DNA of 64,000 bases, taken from the NCBI RefSeq assembly GCF_011075055.1, contig NC_058146.1:558001-622000 (forward strand), given 5' to 3'. The notes beneath the pieces are model-generated. The model had not been told where the DNA came from, did not search any database, and saw only the letters and a program-made list of their open reading frames with translations. This stretch comes from Mangifera indica. Taxonomy: Eukaryota; Streptophyta; Magnoliopsida; Sapindales; Anacardiaceae. Each line of letters opens with the position of its first letter. Positions within the stretch are counted from its first letter, which is position 1. Positions 32,655 through 43,973 of the stretch are shown one piece after another. A program made the position numbers and the translations under genes.

Positions 32655-34092
32655 ATTCAGGAGCCGATCTGACCCATTGACATATCTGGTGTCATTATTG
32701 GAGACTATTGACTAACAGACATTAGTCCCAATTGTTTGGTTCGAGTTCAAAGACTTGTCAACGATTCTTCATTGAAATTTTTGTCTTCAACGTTATTATT
32801 TTTGTTCAAGTTGTTTGGAGTTCGAATTTAAATTTGATATTGACACAACATGGAGTTAAAAATGAGAATATTGGCATTGCAAGAAGTTAGAAATTACGAG
32901 ATCAATGTAAAAAAAAAACTGTGAAAGAGGCGATTAAAGGCAGAGAAAAAAATTCAAAAAACATTGGTTTGCATGTAAGACTTTTGTTATCTCTCATTTT
33001 GTTTTTATACTCATCAAGGAAAATTTCTTTGATCCTCCACAATATGAAAACAACAAAATGACCCCAAATATATATCAATTTAACCTTTAAGTAAAACAAA
33101 AGAGACAAAATAACCTCTAAAAAGTTTACTAGTTTGACCATTAATTGATCTGAATCAACCCTTTCATAAGATAATGTCTGAGTTGGGTATGAAAACCATG
33201 TTAAAGATTTCAATCACAAATTCCAAACAAAATGTAGGACCATATACATGAAAGAGAGCAATCAAAATAAAAAATTGGGATTTTATAATTATTTTACTTC
33301 CATATAATACGACAATGAAAATTAAATTCTTAGGTCATTCAACTACTTGAACTAATTATGCATTCGGCTCTAATGAGAAGGACTTTGAGGAATATATCAA
33401 TGATATATTGTTATTTTAGAAATAGCAATTAATATCCATCAATTTCGTCTTCACTAAAACCTGGTAAAATATGTAGAAAAAAATATTTAAATTTGCTCTC
33501 AATAGCTCAATCATATGAGAAAAGTATAAGAATCATTTGATAAATTTTTTTCCAATAGTGGAACATTAATTGTATATTATTTAGACTTTCTGTAGTGGGA
33601 AATGAAGAAAATTTTGTTTTCTTGGCGTATTCAGCTACCTAATTTGGTTCCTACCTCTCACAGGATTCCACACTTTACTTCGGGAGGAAGCCAAGGTAAA
33701 ATTCAAGTATCAAATATTCAAAGTTAGGCGATTCACGAAAATTAATTAGTGCAACGGTGGAGTTGGAATAAGAACAAGTTTAAATTCAGTTAAAAGTTAG
33801 AATAATCCATTTCAATTGGTTTGAATTAATGAAAAATAAGAGGATAATCAATAAGATAGAAAAAGAAAAAAAATTATTAATGAAGAAAAAGAATTATTAG
33901 GGAGACAAACTCCAATATTAGTATTAATCTCAATAAATTGAAATTATTTGAATTTGAGTTTAACTCACTTAATTCAAATATAGATTTAAATTCAAGACTC
34001 AGCTTAATCCACCGTGAAAGCCATAGAACAAATTGATGGTAACGTTAATATTGCTCATTCAAAAAAGAAAAGAAACAGATGTACAACAAAAT
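32655..34092. other. Chimeric spacer between LecRK-3 and LecRK-4
   Basis: Positions about 32690-32840 match the end of the type-Y tandem-repeat region (38500-38660). From 32840 the sequence switches to the LecRK 3' flank (as at 15190-16440). The 1.45-kb gap therefore results from loss of most of a unit, and LecRK-3 has no W-box palindrome. No gene seen. Confidence 0.7.
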
Positions 34093-36135
34093 TTAACCGG
34101 AAAATGCTGTTGACTGTGAGGAGTTGGAGTGGTAGTTTGAATTAAAAGCAGAAGACTGGGTCAGGTTTTGACCTCCTTCAGAAATACTTGCCTCATACGA
34201 ATTCGAAAATGCAGATATGGGGATGTTCCCTGAAGCTGCTAGATATGTTGGCACAGGCATGTTGGGTGGGAGAACAGGCAATGGAGCTTCAGAATTAAGC
34301 ACATGAATGGCCTGCCTAATCGAAGGCCGGAGATTTTCATCTGGCTGAGCACACCACAGCCCAACTATCATCAATATTTGCATTTGTTGCTTATCAAAAT
34401 CTTCACTTAGTCTTGGATCAGCTGCTTCCAGGAGTTTTCCACTTCCGTAGAACGCCCAAACCCACTGTACCATATAGACCTCACCTTCTTTTGCCATTGG
34501 TTTGATTGGTTTCCTCCCACAAGCCAATTCCAAAGCAACAACTCCGAAGCTGTATACATCTGATTCTTTGCTAGCTTTGCCTGTGATGACACATTCAGGA
34601 GCTATGTAGCCCATTGTTCCTGCCAAAAGTGTGGTTTGTGACCCTTTTGAATGCTCCACAAGCCTAGCTAATCCGAAATCTCCAATCTTAGCATTGAAAT
34701 TTGAGTCCAACATAACGTTGCTTGATTTTATATCTCTATGCACAACACATTGTTCCCATTCTTCATGTAAATACAGCAATCCTGAGGCCAAGTCTTGAGC
34801 AATTTTATACCTCATTTCCCATGTCAATAAACTGTTTTCTTTAAAAAGATGAGAATCTAAGCTACCATTAGGCATAAATTCATAAACAAGCAGGAGTTCC
34901 TTTCTCTCATGGCACCAACCAAGAAGTTGCACCAAATTCTTATGCCTCAGTCTGCTAATAATTTTAACTTCTGATGCATACTCCTTTACACCTTGTTTAG
35001 ACCCTTTTGAAATTCTCTTCACTGCAATATAAGAATTCGATTCCCTCAAGAATCCTTTATAAACCCCACCGAAGCCTCCTTCTCCTAACTTGTGTTGGTC
35101 GTTGAAATTATCTGTTGCCTGAGCCAATTCCTTGTACGGAAACCTCTTGGGTCCCGTTCCCTTTTCAAAATCATCATCCATATACCCGCTGAACAATTGT
35201 TTATCTTCATCATCTTGGTTGTATCTCTTCCTACGCATGGAAACAAGCCAAAGAAAAACTAACCCTCCAACCAAAACAACTCCACCAATACTCAGTCCCA
35301 CTGCAAGCTCTGTTGTAATTTTTCTTTCTCTTCTTTTTCTCTCGACGAAAGGATTTGCAGCTTCAAAGGTTGAATTGAATTCCCAAGTGTAAACGCTAAA
35401 CTTTGCAAATGTGCTTCCGGTTGCTGCTGAGAAGCCAAATTTGACCGAATCAGGTAAAAACTCCCTCAAATCTATTTTATAATCAAGGTACTGCATCACT
35501 GTGACGTTATTTCTAAAGCCAGTGAAGGCTACACTCAGGTTTTGTGTACTTGAATTGTAACTGATCCATGCTTCATTTTTCACTCCACCCTTGATGTTAC
35601 TTGTACTCCACCATGGAATTGTTTTCTCTGAGAACATGGAGCTGATATCAATACCCACATGCTCACCACCAGGCGGATCCCACTCGTTGTGAAAAATATC
35701 AAACTCCACTGCAACAAACGGATTGGATATTGATTTTAAGGGCTCGTCGTCTTTCGTAAGGCCAAAAGAGCCTCCACCACTAACAGTCAGAATTGTTGAA
35801 TTTTCAGGCGCAAGGAAGAATGCCATCCCGTCTCCGTACGAAGAACTGTTATCAGAATCGATAACAAAAGAGAAATGGGTGGTGAAGTCTGCGAGTCCTC
35901 CCGTCGTTTTGTCCCAAAGCGGCAAGCTTTTATTATAAAAAGCTCGACCAACGTTAACCTGACTTTGTACTAGTTGAATGATACGATCATATCGGACAGC
36001 GCAATCTCTCTCATAAACCATGCCATCATCATTTTTATAACTGAAGCTGTCATACTTGAAGGATAATGAAGCGACGAACGGGACTGTAAGAGATAGCAGT
36101 ACGGTGATTAAATTGAGATGGAGAAGAAGAGACAT
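34093..36135 (-). CDS. LecRK-4: L-type lectin receptor kinase, short C terminus
   Basis: A 680-residue receptor kinase with signal peptide (MSLLLHLNLITVLLSLTVPF), lectin domain (VAVEFDIFHNEWDP, HVGIDISS), membrane helix and full kinase: GEGGFG, AVKR, VVHRDIKSSN, DFG, APEC. Compared with LecRK-2 a 39-bp deletion at the 3' end removes the last 12 residues (ASSSAALLNNTH), so the protein ends STAFSG at a new stop taken from the 3' flank. The tail is outside the kinase, so activity is probably retained. Its lectin domain is nearly identical to that of LecRK-3, showing recent duplication or conversion. The conserved promoter with W-box is present. Confidence 0.93.
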   Translation of the reverse strand: MSLLLHLNLITVLLSLTVPFVASLSFKYDSFSYKNDDGMVYERDCAVRYDRIIQLVQSQVNVGRAFYNKSLPLWDKTTGGLADFTTHFSFVIDSDNSSSYGDGMAFFLAPENSTILTVSGGGSFGLTKDDEPLKSISNPFVAVEFDIFHNEWDPPGGEHVGIDISSMFSEKTIPWWSTSNIKGGVKNEAWISYNSSTQNLSVAFTGFRNNVTVMQYLDYKIDLREFLPDSVKFGFSAATGSTFAKFSVYTWEFNSTFEAANPFVERKRRERKITTELAVGLSIGGVVLVGGLVFLWLVSMRRKRYNQDDEDKQLFSGYMDDDFEKGTGPKRFPYKELAQATDNFNDQHKLGEGGFGGVYKGFLRESNSYIAVKRISKGSKQGVKEYASEVKIISRLRHKNLVQLLGWCHERKELLLVYEFMPNGSLDSHLFKENSLLTWEMRYKIAQDLASGLLYLHEEWEQCVVHRDIKSSNVMLDSNFNAKIGDFGLARLVEHSKGSQTTLLAGTMGYIAPECVITGKASKESDVYSFGVVALELACGRKPIKPMAKEGEVYMVQWVWAFYGSGKLLEAADPRLSEDFDKQQMQILMIVGLWCAQPDENLRPSIRQAIHVLNSEAPLPVLPPNMPVPTYLAASGNIPISAFSNSYEASISEGGQNLTQSSAFNSNYHSNSSQSTAFSG

Positions 36136-36236
36136 TTTTGAAGAAAGGATTCAGGATGGTTTCGAAAATTCAGGAGAACCATTAAAATATAACAATGAGA
36201 AGTCAGTCAGTCTTCAATATTTGAGAGCCAGCTTTG

Positions 36237-36251
36237 TTTGACTTTGTCAAA
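36237..36251. promoter_or_regulatory. Palindromic W-box pair upstream of LecRK-4
   Basis: TTTGACTTTGTCAAA, about 100 bp upstream of the ATG at 36135, identical to the LecRK-2 site. Confidence 0.5.
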
Positions 36252-36874
36252 TTGAAAACTAGCGGACAACGATTGAAAATATATGTATTTAATAAACTTT
36301 TGTCAATTGGCTCTGACACGTGATGAGGGACAAAGTTACTCTTTCCTGTGATGCTCTCGTAGAGAATCCAATTCAAATTTTTATTTGGTTTGATAAGCTC
36401 TGGAATTTGCGGCTCAGACTGAAAGTAATATTAATAAGTCTCTTAAACACCCCCCACCCAAACTCTTGAATATGAGAATTATTAAATATATAAAATACCT
36501 GATTTAATTATAATTTATTTATTGCAAACTCAAACTCATAATTCTTATTTTAAACTTGAATCAACAAAGCATGAGCTTATCAAATTCAAGTTTGAGTCTT
36601 CCAAAATTTAATCAAATTGAGTTCAAACATAATAATATTTGATTTGGCTAAGTTTTATTGTAGTCCTAGTTCAAACCTAAGTTAAACATATTAATTCTAT
36701 CGTATTTAAAATTATAATACAAAACTTGTAGGATACAAAATTTACTAAAATATAAATAGTAATTATAAAATTATATATAATTAATTTATTTTATGTGTAA
36801 TTGATGGTACAAAACAAATTTAAACACATTGGACTAATCTATAATATAGAAAAATATGTTTAAAAGTTTAATGT

Positions 36875-37145
36875 TGTTATAAATTTAATAGAAATAATTC
36901 AGGATTACAATTGAAAGAGGTAAGATTTATGTAATTGGAATTTTATGATAATATAAAAGAAGAAACAAACGCTGCAAGGAAATTAAGAGGTTGAGCTTGA
37001 GAGCGAAATATTTAAATAGACTGAAAGAGAGAGCCTTCCAAAGTCCAGGTCCCTCTGGACCTCCTCCATATTCATTTAGTGCATTCCCATCAAGTTGTCC
37101 AAATTGCCTCTTACGTGGTGAAAAAAATCTACCACATGTACAATA
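36875..37145. mobile_element. 271-bp insertion flanked by AATGT, unclassified
   Basis: Absent from the aligned unit-2 sequence (19285) and flanked by AATGT on both sides (36870-36874 and 37146-37150). It starts TGTTATAAATTTAATAG and ends ACCACATGTACAATA. A 5-bp duplication and a TG start resemble an LTR, but the end is not a clean CA. It starts with the same seven bases as the solo LTR 470 bp away. No ORF. Confidence 0.6.
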
Positions 37146-37342
37146 AATGTAGCTTTCATATATATTATATTAAATTTCTATAAGATTGACTTCTGAATTA
37201 TTAATAATTTGAGATATTAATGTGGATTTTGATGTACATGTTTATCTTTTATTATAATATTCAACATTTTAACATAATTTTTGATTTTTCAAATTAAAAA
37301 TATTGACATATAAAACAATTAATAGTAGTTTATTTTGACAAA

Positions 37343-37678
37343 TGTTATATATCTGATGGATTTTTCATCACATACAGTCAAAGTTTAAAAATAGAATGGG
37401 AATGCATTCAATAGAAGAAAAAATCAAGCAGACAATTTAGAAAACTTTGGTGGGAATGCAATAAATGAGAATGGGGCTAGCGGGAGATATTAGATATATA
37501 AAGGCTCCTCCCCCCTTTTTCATTTTGCTGTAACCCATCCATAAAATATTGTTGCTTCTTGCCTCCTGTTTCTTCACTCTTGCTTCTTTCTTCTTTTCGC
37601 AGCCTTGATTTAATGAAATTATAATTCCCATTCTGCAATAAACTTATCTTACAATTTATTTATCTTATATTTATAACA
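37343..37678 (+). mobile_element. Solo LTR of an LTR retrotransposon
   Basis: A 336-bp insertion starting TGTTATATATCTGATGG and ending TTATATTTATAACA, with short inverted TGTTATA/TATAACA termini. It is flanked by ACAAA (37338-37342) and ATAAA (37679-37683), a 5-bp duplication with one change. Unit 2 has the uninterrupted site. The interior has a TATA motif (GATATATAAAGG near 37492) and an AATAAA-like region, as expected for U3-R-U5. No internal retrotransposon genes remain, so it arose by LTR-LTR recombination. Confidence 0.8.
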
Positions 37679-38214
37679 ATAAACAACTTTTAGAAAACAT
37701 TTTTATTTTATAAAACATAAAAAATTATACAAACTATATTCATTTTGTTTTTATTATGTACGTACATCGATGTGTAATTTTGTTCCTTTACAATTTTGTC
37801 TTCCACTAAGAGAGTTTCAAAGAATGAGTGTGTTATTTATCCTTCTTGAAAGCATGGTTATTATTATACCTTTAATACAATATGGGTTAAAAATAATATA
37901 TATCTTTAAAACGGAGTGAAAAGTGGTACAACACAATAATCATTTTTTATGATATAATATATATGTAAATAATTTTATTGATAAAAATCAATATATTTTT
38001 TTATAAAAATGTATCTTATAATATAATATAAAATGTGATATATAAATTTAAGTTTTTCAATTCACGAGTTTAGACTTCCATGCTTAAAAGTCATATTTAA
38101 GATAATGAATCTTTAGCCTCTTTTTGTTATAAGTTTCATTGGTTTTGTGCACCCAAGTTATGTTATAGTATGTCATTAAATCACGATAGGACTCTTCTAA
38201 CCCCATGAAGCACA

Positions 38215-38555
38215 GGTTTAATTAATTTCTTGAAAATTCTTGAAGTTTACACCTTTCTACAAAAAATAATTTTTCTAAAAGATTCAATCAAACAATTTCA
38301 AAGACATTTCAGACTTGAAAAATGTATTTTTGTTAGTGTCATCATTGGAGACTATTGACTAACAGACAATAGTCCCAATTGTTTGGTTTAATTAATTTCT
38401 TGGAAATTCTTGAAGTTTAAACCTTTCTACAAAAAGCAATTTTTCTAAAATATTCAATCAAACAATTTCAAAGACATTTTAGGTTTGAAAAATGTATTTT
38501 TATTAATGTCATCATTGCAGACTATTGACCAACAGACATTAGTCCCAATTGTTTG
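38215..38555 (+). repeat. Two tandem copies of the ~170-bp repeat, unit 3
   Basis: Counterpart of 20042-20370, with two copies starting GTTTAATTAATTTCTTG at 38216 and 38386. The duplication predates the split of units 2 and 3. Confidence 0.78.
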
Positions 38556-38737
38556 GTTTGACTTCGATTCTTTGTCGACGATTCTTCATTGAAATTTTTG
38601 TCTTCAGCGTTATTATTCCTGTTCAAGTTGTTTGGAGTTCGAATTTAAATTCGATATTCCAAATTCAAGCAATACTCGAATCTTTTTCCAGGTTTAGTTC
38701 TGACTGGAATCTACCCCAGTTAAAAATGCCATACAGA

Positions 38738-38972
38738 TATAAATATTGTCTTTCTTTTTCATCTTCCAGTCGAATAGTTGTTTTAGAGAGCCTTTAACTT
38801 CGATCTGATCCTGAGAAAATAATGTTATCTCCAGCAAGCTCGCCTCGCCTGTGCAGGAAATACAAGAAAGAAAACCCTAAGACAGAAACTTACAGACTCC
38901 TGAATCATGCCTGTCCAATACTCCAAAGGCAGCAAAGATTCTCCCCTCACAAACTGACCATTTCACTGTAAG
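38738..38972 (+). other. TATA box plus short ORF, or antisense exon, unit-3 copy
   Basis: TATAAATA at 38738 and an ATG at 38821 with the same 49-codon ORF as unit 2. Several of the differences between copies change amino acids. The minus-strand reading gives KWSVCEGRIFAAFGVLDRHD between ACTTACAG and TGTAAGTT. Identity unresolved. Confidence 0.3.
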
Positions 38973-39232
38973 TACGATGCCATTGCCAAGGTTATCACCT
39001 CGTACAGACTCAGAAGATAATATAAATTAATACAGGCCAGTCTCTTTAGCACTGGGTCAATGGTTATCCATCTAACAGCCATGGAATTTATATTATTTAA
39101 AAACCTAAACAGGGGTTTTAAATTTAATCCTCGGACCAGTGAAACATCGCATCTTCACTGGATAATGGATTCTGCAGCAAACCTTGATCACGTGCGAGTT
39201 AAAAAAAAAAAACTTGACAGAATGCGTAGTCC

Positions 39233-39470
39233 TCGCAGCATGCGATGGTGGGCGCCTTTGTAATTTTACCATGATAAGAGGGCAAATTAATTTCGGCACT
39301 TCACATAGTGACGCCAAAATAATATGCTTAATACGCAATCTGGAAATTACCTCCCCAAAATTAGTGAACAAATACGTCAATCAATTCCATATTACCACTT
39401 CACCAGCTATAGTATTGTTAGTACATGTAATTTATTTGCATATATAGTTTTATTTATTTTGAATTTTTAA
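39233..39470. other. ~240-bp segment present only in unit 3
   Basis: Relative to unit 2 (21053), this copy has about 240 extra bases. They start CGCAGCATGCGATGGTGGGC and lie between shared sequence ending GTAGTCCTC and shared sequence starting ACTATATATG. No termini or target duplication were seen, so it may equally be a deletion in unit 2. Confidence 0.5.
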
Positions 39471-42400
39471 AAAAAAAACTATATATGTTTTATATGGTTA
39501 AAACTCATTTCTAAATAAACTCATTAATACAAAACCTAAGAGACGATTTGCGGATAGATGATAAATCAACTCTCGAGTCAAGAAGAGACATGAATATGAC
39601 ATGATCTCTTTCATCAGCCACGGAGAAAATATCAGTCAATTATCATCATACTCGTAAAGCCTCTCAAACATTAAATAACAATTTACTATTCCCCCAACTC
39701 CAACAATTAATTACAATCAAAGTTCTATGATATGGGATTTTACTTTTTTAGTTATACATGTAATTCTATCTTTCACTATTATAAATTCAAAACTATTAAA
39801 AAATTAGATTACAATATCGTAATTAAAATTCATCTCTCTAAATATTCAATTAATAAAATTTTCATAGATAAGTTCATGATTTATTGATTAAACCACATTT
39901 AAATCTTATTGTCTCTTAGCTTTTTTATATTAAACTTGACATTCATTTAATGTATTTCTTGTTAGTGTTAATCTCAACACCAACATTACAATCGATGAGC
40001 TACCCGGACAAACCTTAAGTGGCCTCTGGTAATTGACAACTCAATTGCATATAATTTCTCCGGCATTAAATGCCCAACAAGGACATCTAAACTAATAGAA
40101 ATATAGAATTGAAATCGTCAACATGTGTATTTCCGAACTGTGTAAATATTTTATTCTATTTTCATTTAATAATCATAAGCAATAGTTGAGATTCTGTTGT
40201 GGAACAGTAATATTCTCTCAACTGAGTGAGTGGGGTATGGCTAAATTAATATTTTCCCATCCCATTGCAATTTTTTTTAATCATTTGTACAGACAGACAG
40301 GGTAAAAAAAAAACATATCCAAGGGAAATAATAAATGAAACAGATTAAAGTTGATTTATCGACTGTTGACCCCGCTAAAAGACCCATCCAAGTCTAGATT
40401 GGTTAGATCGACCGGTTGAAATAATAATATTAACACGATGATGGTGATTAAAATTTTATATATATTAAACCGAATTAATCCAAAAGAAAATGAATTTAAT
40501 CCTATTATAAACTTGCCAACATTCAAGCATATTTAGATTCAAGCCTCACAATATACATTATTGTCATTCTAATATCCAATTAGGTTAAAACAAATTAAAA
40601 AAAATTATAACAATATATAACAAACCCACATTGTGGTGTCATGCCCCATGTTAGAATTTTAAAAAACAATATAGACATCGTACTGATGTGAACATGATAG
40701 TTTAACTAATACAAGTTTAAATATCAACTCAGATTAGACAGACCACTAAATTCTAATCAAATTGACTTGATTAGTCAATTTAATCCTACTTTTGTTTTTG
40801 TTTTGTTTTATTTTTCACATCTCCATTTTCTCGTGGAATTTTAAATAGAGATGCAACTCCTTTTTCTAGCTAGAAGGCAGGGAAGAAAACTCACTATTCA
40901 GGCTTTTTATAATAGGGTTTTCATGCGCATACCATAATTTCCTATTTTGGAAACATTAATGAAACAAAATTATTAAAAATACCTTTATGAATGATAAATC
41001 TTTTTCTACATTTAATTCTTACAGTAATTAGTAATTCTAAATATTATAAATTCATGCACCTTCACCTTGCAAACCCCACTTGCATATGGACTTGTATAGA
41101 TATTAGAAAATGCATAGCTCAAAAATGGCAAACTTTTGTAGTTTAATGTCTCATATTGAAATCACTAACAATATCATGGTTATTATAGAATATTCAATTA
41201 GGTTTCATTTTCTCGTCTTTTGTTCTTTCTATTCTTTTTCTCATTCATCAAACCTAGGTTTCTCTCAAATTCAATTGCAGGAGTTCACACATGTTTGTTC
41301 AATAGTTGATGAAATAGGATGAGTTTTCTACATAGTTTTACAGTCTAGCATGAGTATGTAGTATAAATAGCCAATATAGTTTTTTTCTAATGGTAATAAG
41401 AATCTTTGTGAAGTTATTCGGATTTTTTTTGTGATTTTCTATTTGTTTACTCTCTCGTATTGTTATATTCATTTAGCTACATAAATGAATTAAGGATTTT
41501 CTGTTTACTTTTCAAGTGTTCAATAATTAGGATCTAAATTGACAAAGATCATTAGCTTCTCATTTCTCATATTATATAGACTAATGTAATTTGTTGCGAA
41601 GACTAGGGTTTCGTAACTAAATCAATTCTTCTCTTTAGGAATTTTGGAACTCTTTAAGGTCAACCAGGGGCTTTTATGAAATTTCTAACCCAACTAACAT
41701 TAATGTTTAATTGGCAATCAAATGATGTAATTCAATATTATATATATAATTATGTATATGCTTGCACGTTTGCAAATATGTAGCAGTAGGTTATAACGAT
41801 TCTTTATTTTTTTTTTATGAAAGAAAGAAAGAAATATTCCCTAGATCACTTTAATAAATCAGCCCTTAATGGTGGCAATAGTTTCATGGCTAAAAAGGAA
41901 TTCAATTTTGATAATAGTTTTAAAACTCAAACTGGACTTTGATATAGAATATATAAAATTCTATTATGTTATATTTCTATTTCGTTTAATATTATTTTTA
42001 ATATTTACTCAAATAATTTACTAGTTTAACAGTTCCGATTGATTAACACATAAACTATTCCTTGAATCGATGAATATCCAATCTAAGTGTGAAAACATTT
42101 TAATTAAACATTAGCTAACAATTACAAAACTGAATAAATAGTTGTTAGGTAAATTAATATGAACTCCCTAAATAATTTAGAAATTAATAAGCCAAATGAC
42201 TGAAAAATTGCAACCCTTATCAGAATGGTTTTAGTATTCCTACCGGAATAAATAGTATTATTATCTGATTTTATGATTTTAAATTAAAATTTTATATTTC
42301 TTAAATGTTTATAATATTTTTAAGAAGACAATATGATGATTAAATTTTTTATTATAAAATTGAAATAACATATCCAACTACGGCATACAATTCTTTATTA

Positions 42401-42530
42401 CAAAAATTAGGGTTACAACAAATAATAAAAAATTGTACAGATGTGTGGGTGTGCAAATTAAAAGTTGCCACATATGGTCAATTTAATTTTCAATTGTGGA
42501 ACCCTAAGTCCCGAAAGAATCCGCCGCTGG
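39471..42530. other. Spacer before MADS exon 1, unit 3; no gene seen
   Basis: Aligned with 21060-24175 in unit 2, without MITE insertions. Short ORFs are not conserved. Confidence 0.55.
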
Positions 42531-43112
42531 TTTTGCTGATAGCACGTGTCAGTGATCTATTTGATACTTAATATTGTCTCCAATTCCACTATTTCCACAC
42601 TCGCTCTCCCATTATGACACTCGTCTATTACAATCTTTTCTTGTAACTTCAACCCCTCTTCTGATTCTCCAATGGCGGTCAAGAGACAACAAATCTTAGC
42701 TTGATTCACTTTAACAATTGTCTCTTCCTACAAGGGAGTACCCATATTAATGTTGCAATCTCGAGTTCGCTTAGAACTAGGGGTTTATAGTTTTCTATTT
42801 ATAGATCAAAGCAAGCAAGTTCTATTTATAGTTTTCTATTTTTCATGTCCTATATTAGTATATATCCATGGTTATTTGAAAGAATCTAGCCATCGGGTTG
42901 ATCTCAATCTGTGTTATACTTATTATTCCTCTATTTTTATTCAATTTCCTTCTCATTTTTTCATCTGGGTTTGTTTCATTTTCTCCATGATTTATAATTT
43001 TCTCTATCTTACTAGTTCCTTCTTGTATCCTTGTGATCTTTTAACTGACAAGCTGAAATTTGCTGATCTAGGAGATATCAAGAGCCAACAAACCCTAGGA
43101 CTATTGAAGAAG

Positions 43113-43294
43113 ATGGGAAGGGGAAAGATTGTGATTCGGAGGATCGACAATTCGACTAACAGGCAAGTGACTTTCTCGAAAAGAAGAAACGGGTTGCTGA
43201 AGAAAGCTAGAGAACTATCCATCCTTTGCGATGCAGAAGTGGGTCTGATTATCTTCTCCAGCACCAGCAAGCTCTATGAATATGCAAGCACTAG
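43113..43294 (+). pseudogene. MIKC MADS-box exon 1, AGL17-like, unit 3
   Basis: A 182-bp exon encoding the whole MADS domain ([20 protein letters not shown] ... [12 protein letters not shown]), followed by the donor AG|GTCAGA. Promoter elements (G-box 42543, CTATTTATAG leader sites) are preserved. Intron sequence diverges from unit 2 near 43310 and no exon 2 is found downstream; a convergent dead dehydrogenase gene begins within 700 bp. It can make only a truncated MADS domain if transcribed. Confidence 0.85.
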
Positions 43295-43399
43295 GTCAGA
43301 TTTCACTCTCTCTCCTTCCGATCTTCCTCTTCCAGCTACTGCATATTATTCATCTGTGCTTTTGAGTGTGCGTATATATATATCTTCAACTTCCGACTG

Positions 43400-43973
43400 A
43401 GATTAAGTGTGGTGCCTGTATTAATGGGATTTAAGTTGGTGTCTGTGTGCTGCATTAAGGTTAATTACATGATCTAATACAATGAGGACAAAATAGCATG
43501 ATCTAATACTGATTAATAATATGAAAGATATCAAACACAGAATGATAAATTTAACGAGATGCTTTAGAAATTCATCAGATAGCACTTAAGAGGATTCTGC
43601 TAATAGTGTTATTTCAAATATCTACTACTGAAATAAAAATAGTTAGCAACTTGCCATGAAGATACAAGAGACAACTAAGATGGTTATACAATATCTTCAA
43701 CAATTAGGCAAAAAGCTATCCTATGAATTTTGACAAAAAATAACATTATGTCAAAAGATAGGGGAAATAAATATGGAAAATTTGCAGTCAAACATTCTAA
43801 GATAAGTGCTTAATGAACTGAAGCACGAGTCAATATATGATCAATGTCCGGGAAAGAGAAAATTAAAATAAAGTGTTTTAAAGTTTTATCTAAGCCAAAT
43901 AGGATTTTGCAGCAGTAAAAAGCAGAGAAGTATTAGAGATGCAAGTCACTACGAGTAAAGACATAATAATCAC
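43400..43973. other. Gap between MADS exon 1 and the dehydrogenase pseudogene
   Basis: No match to other units. It probably contains MADS intron 1 remnants and intron or 3' sequence of the convergent pseudogene. The next dehydrogenase exon was looked for and not seen. Confidence 0.4.

Noticed and set aside
35132..35938. Plus-strand ORFs of 71-100 codons recurring over the LecRK genes (475, 17476, 31725, 35132, 35723, 53070)
   Set aside because: They are antisense shadows of the conserved membrane and lectin coding sequence, and their lengths change with each indel.
37343..37678. A complete LTR retrotransposon
   Set aside because: Only one LTR is present; there is no second LTR, primer-binding site or gag/pol sequence nearby, and the adjoining sequence matches unit 2.
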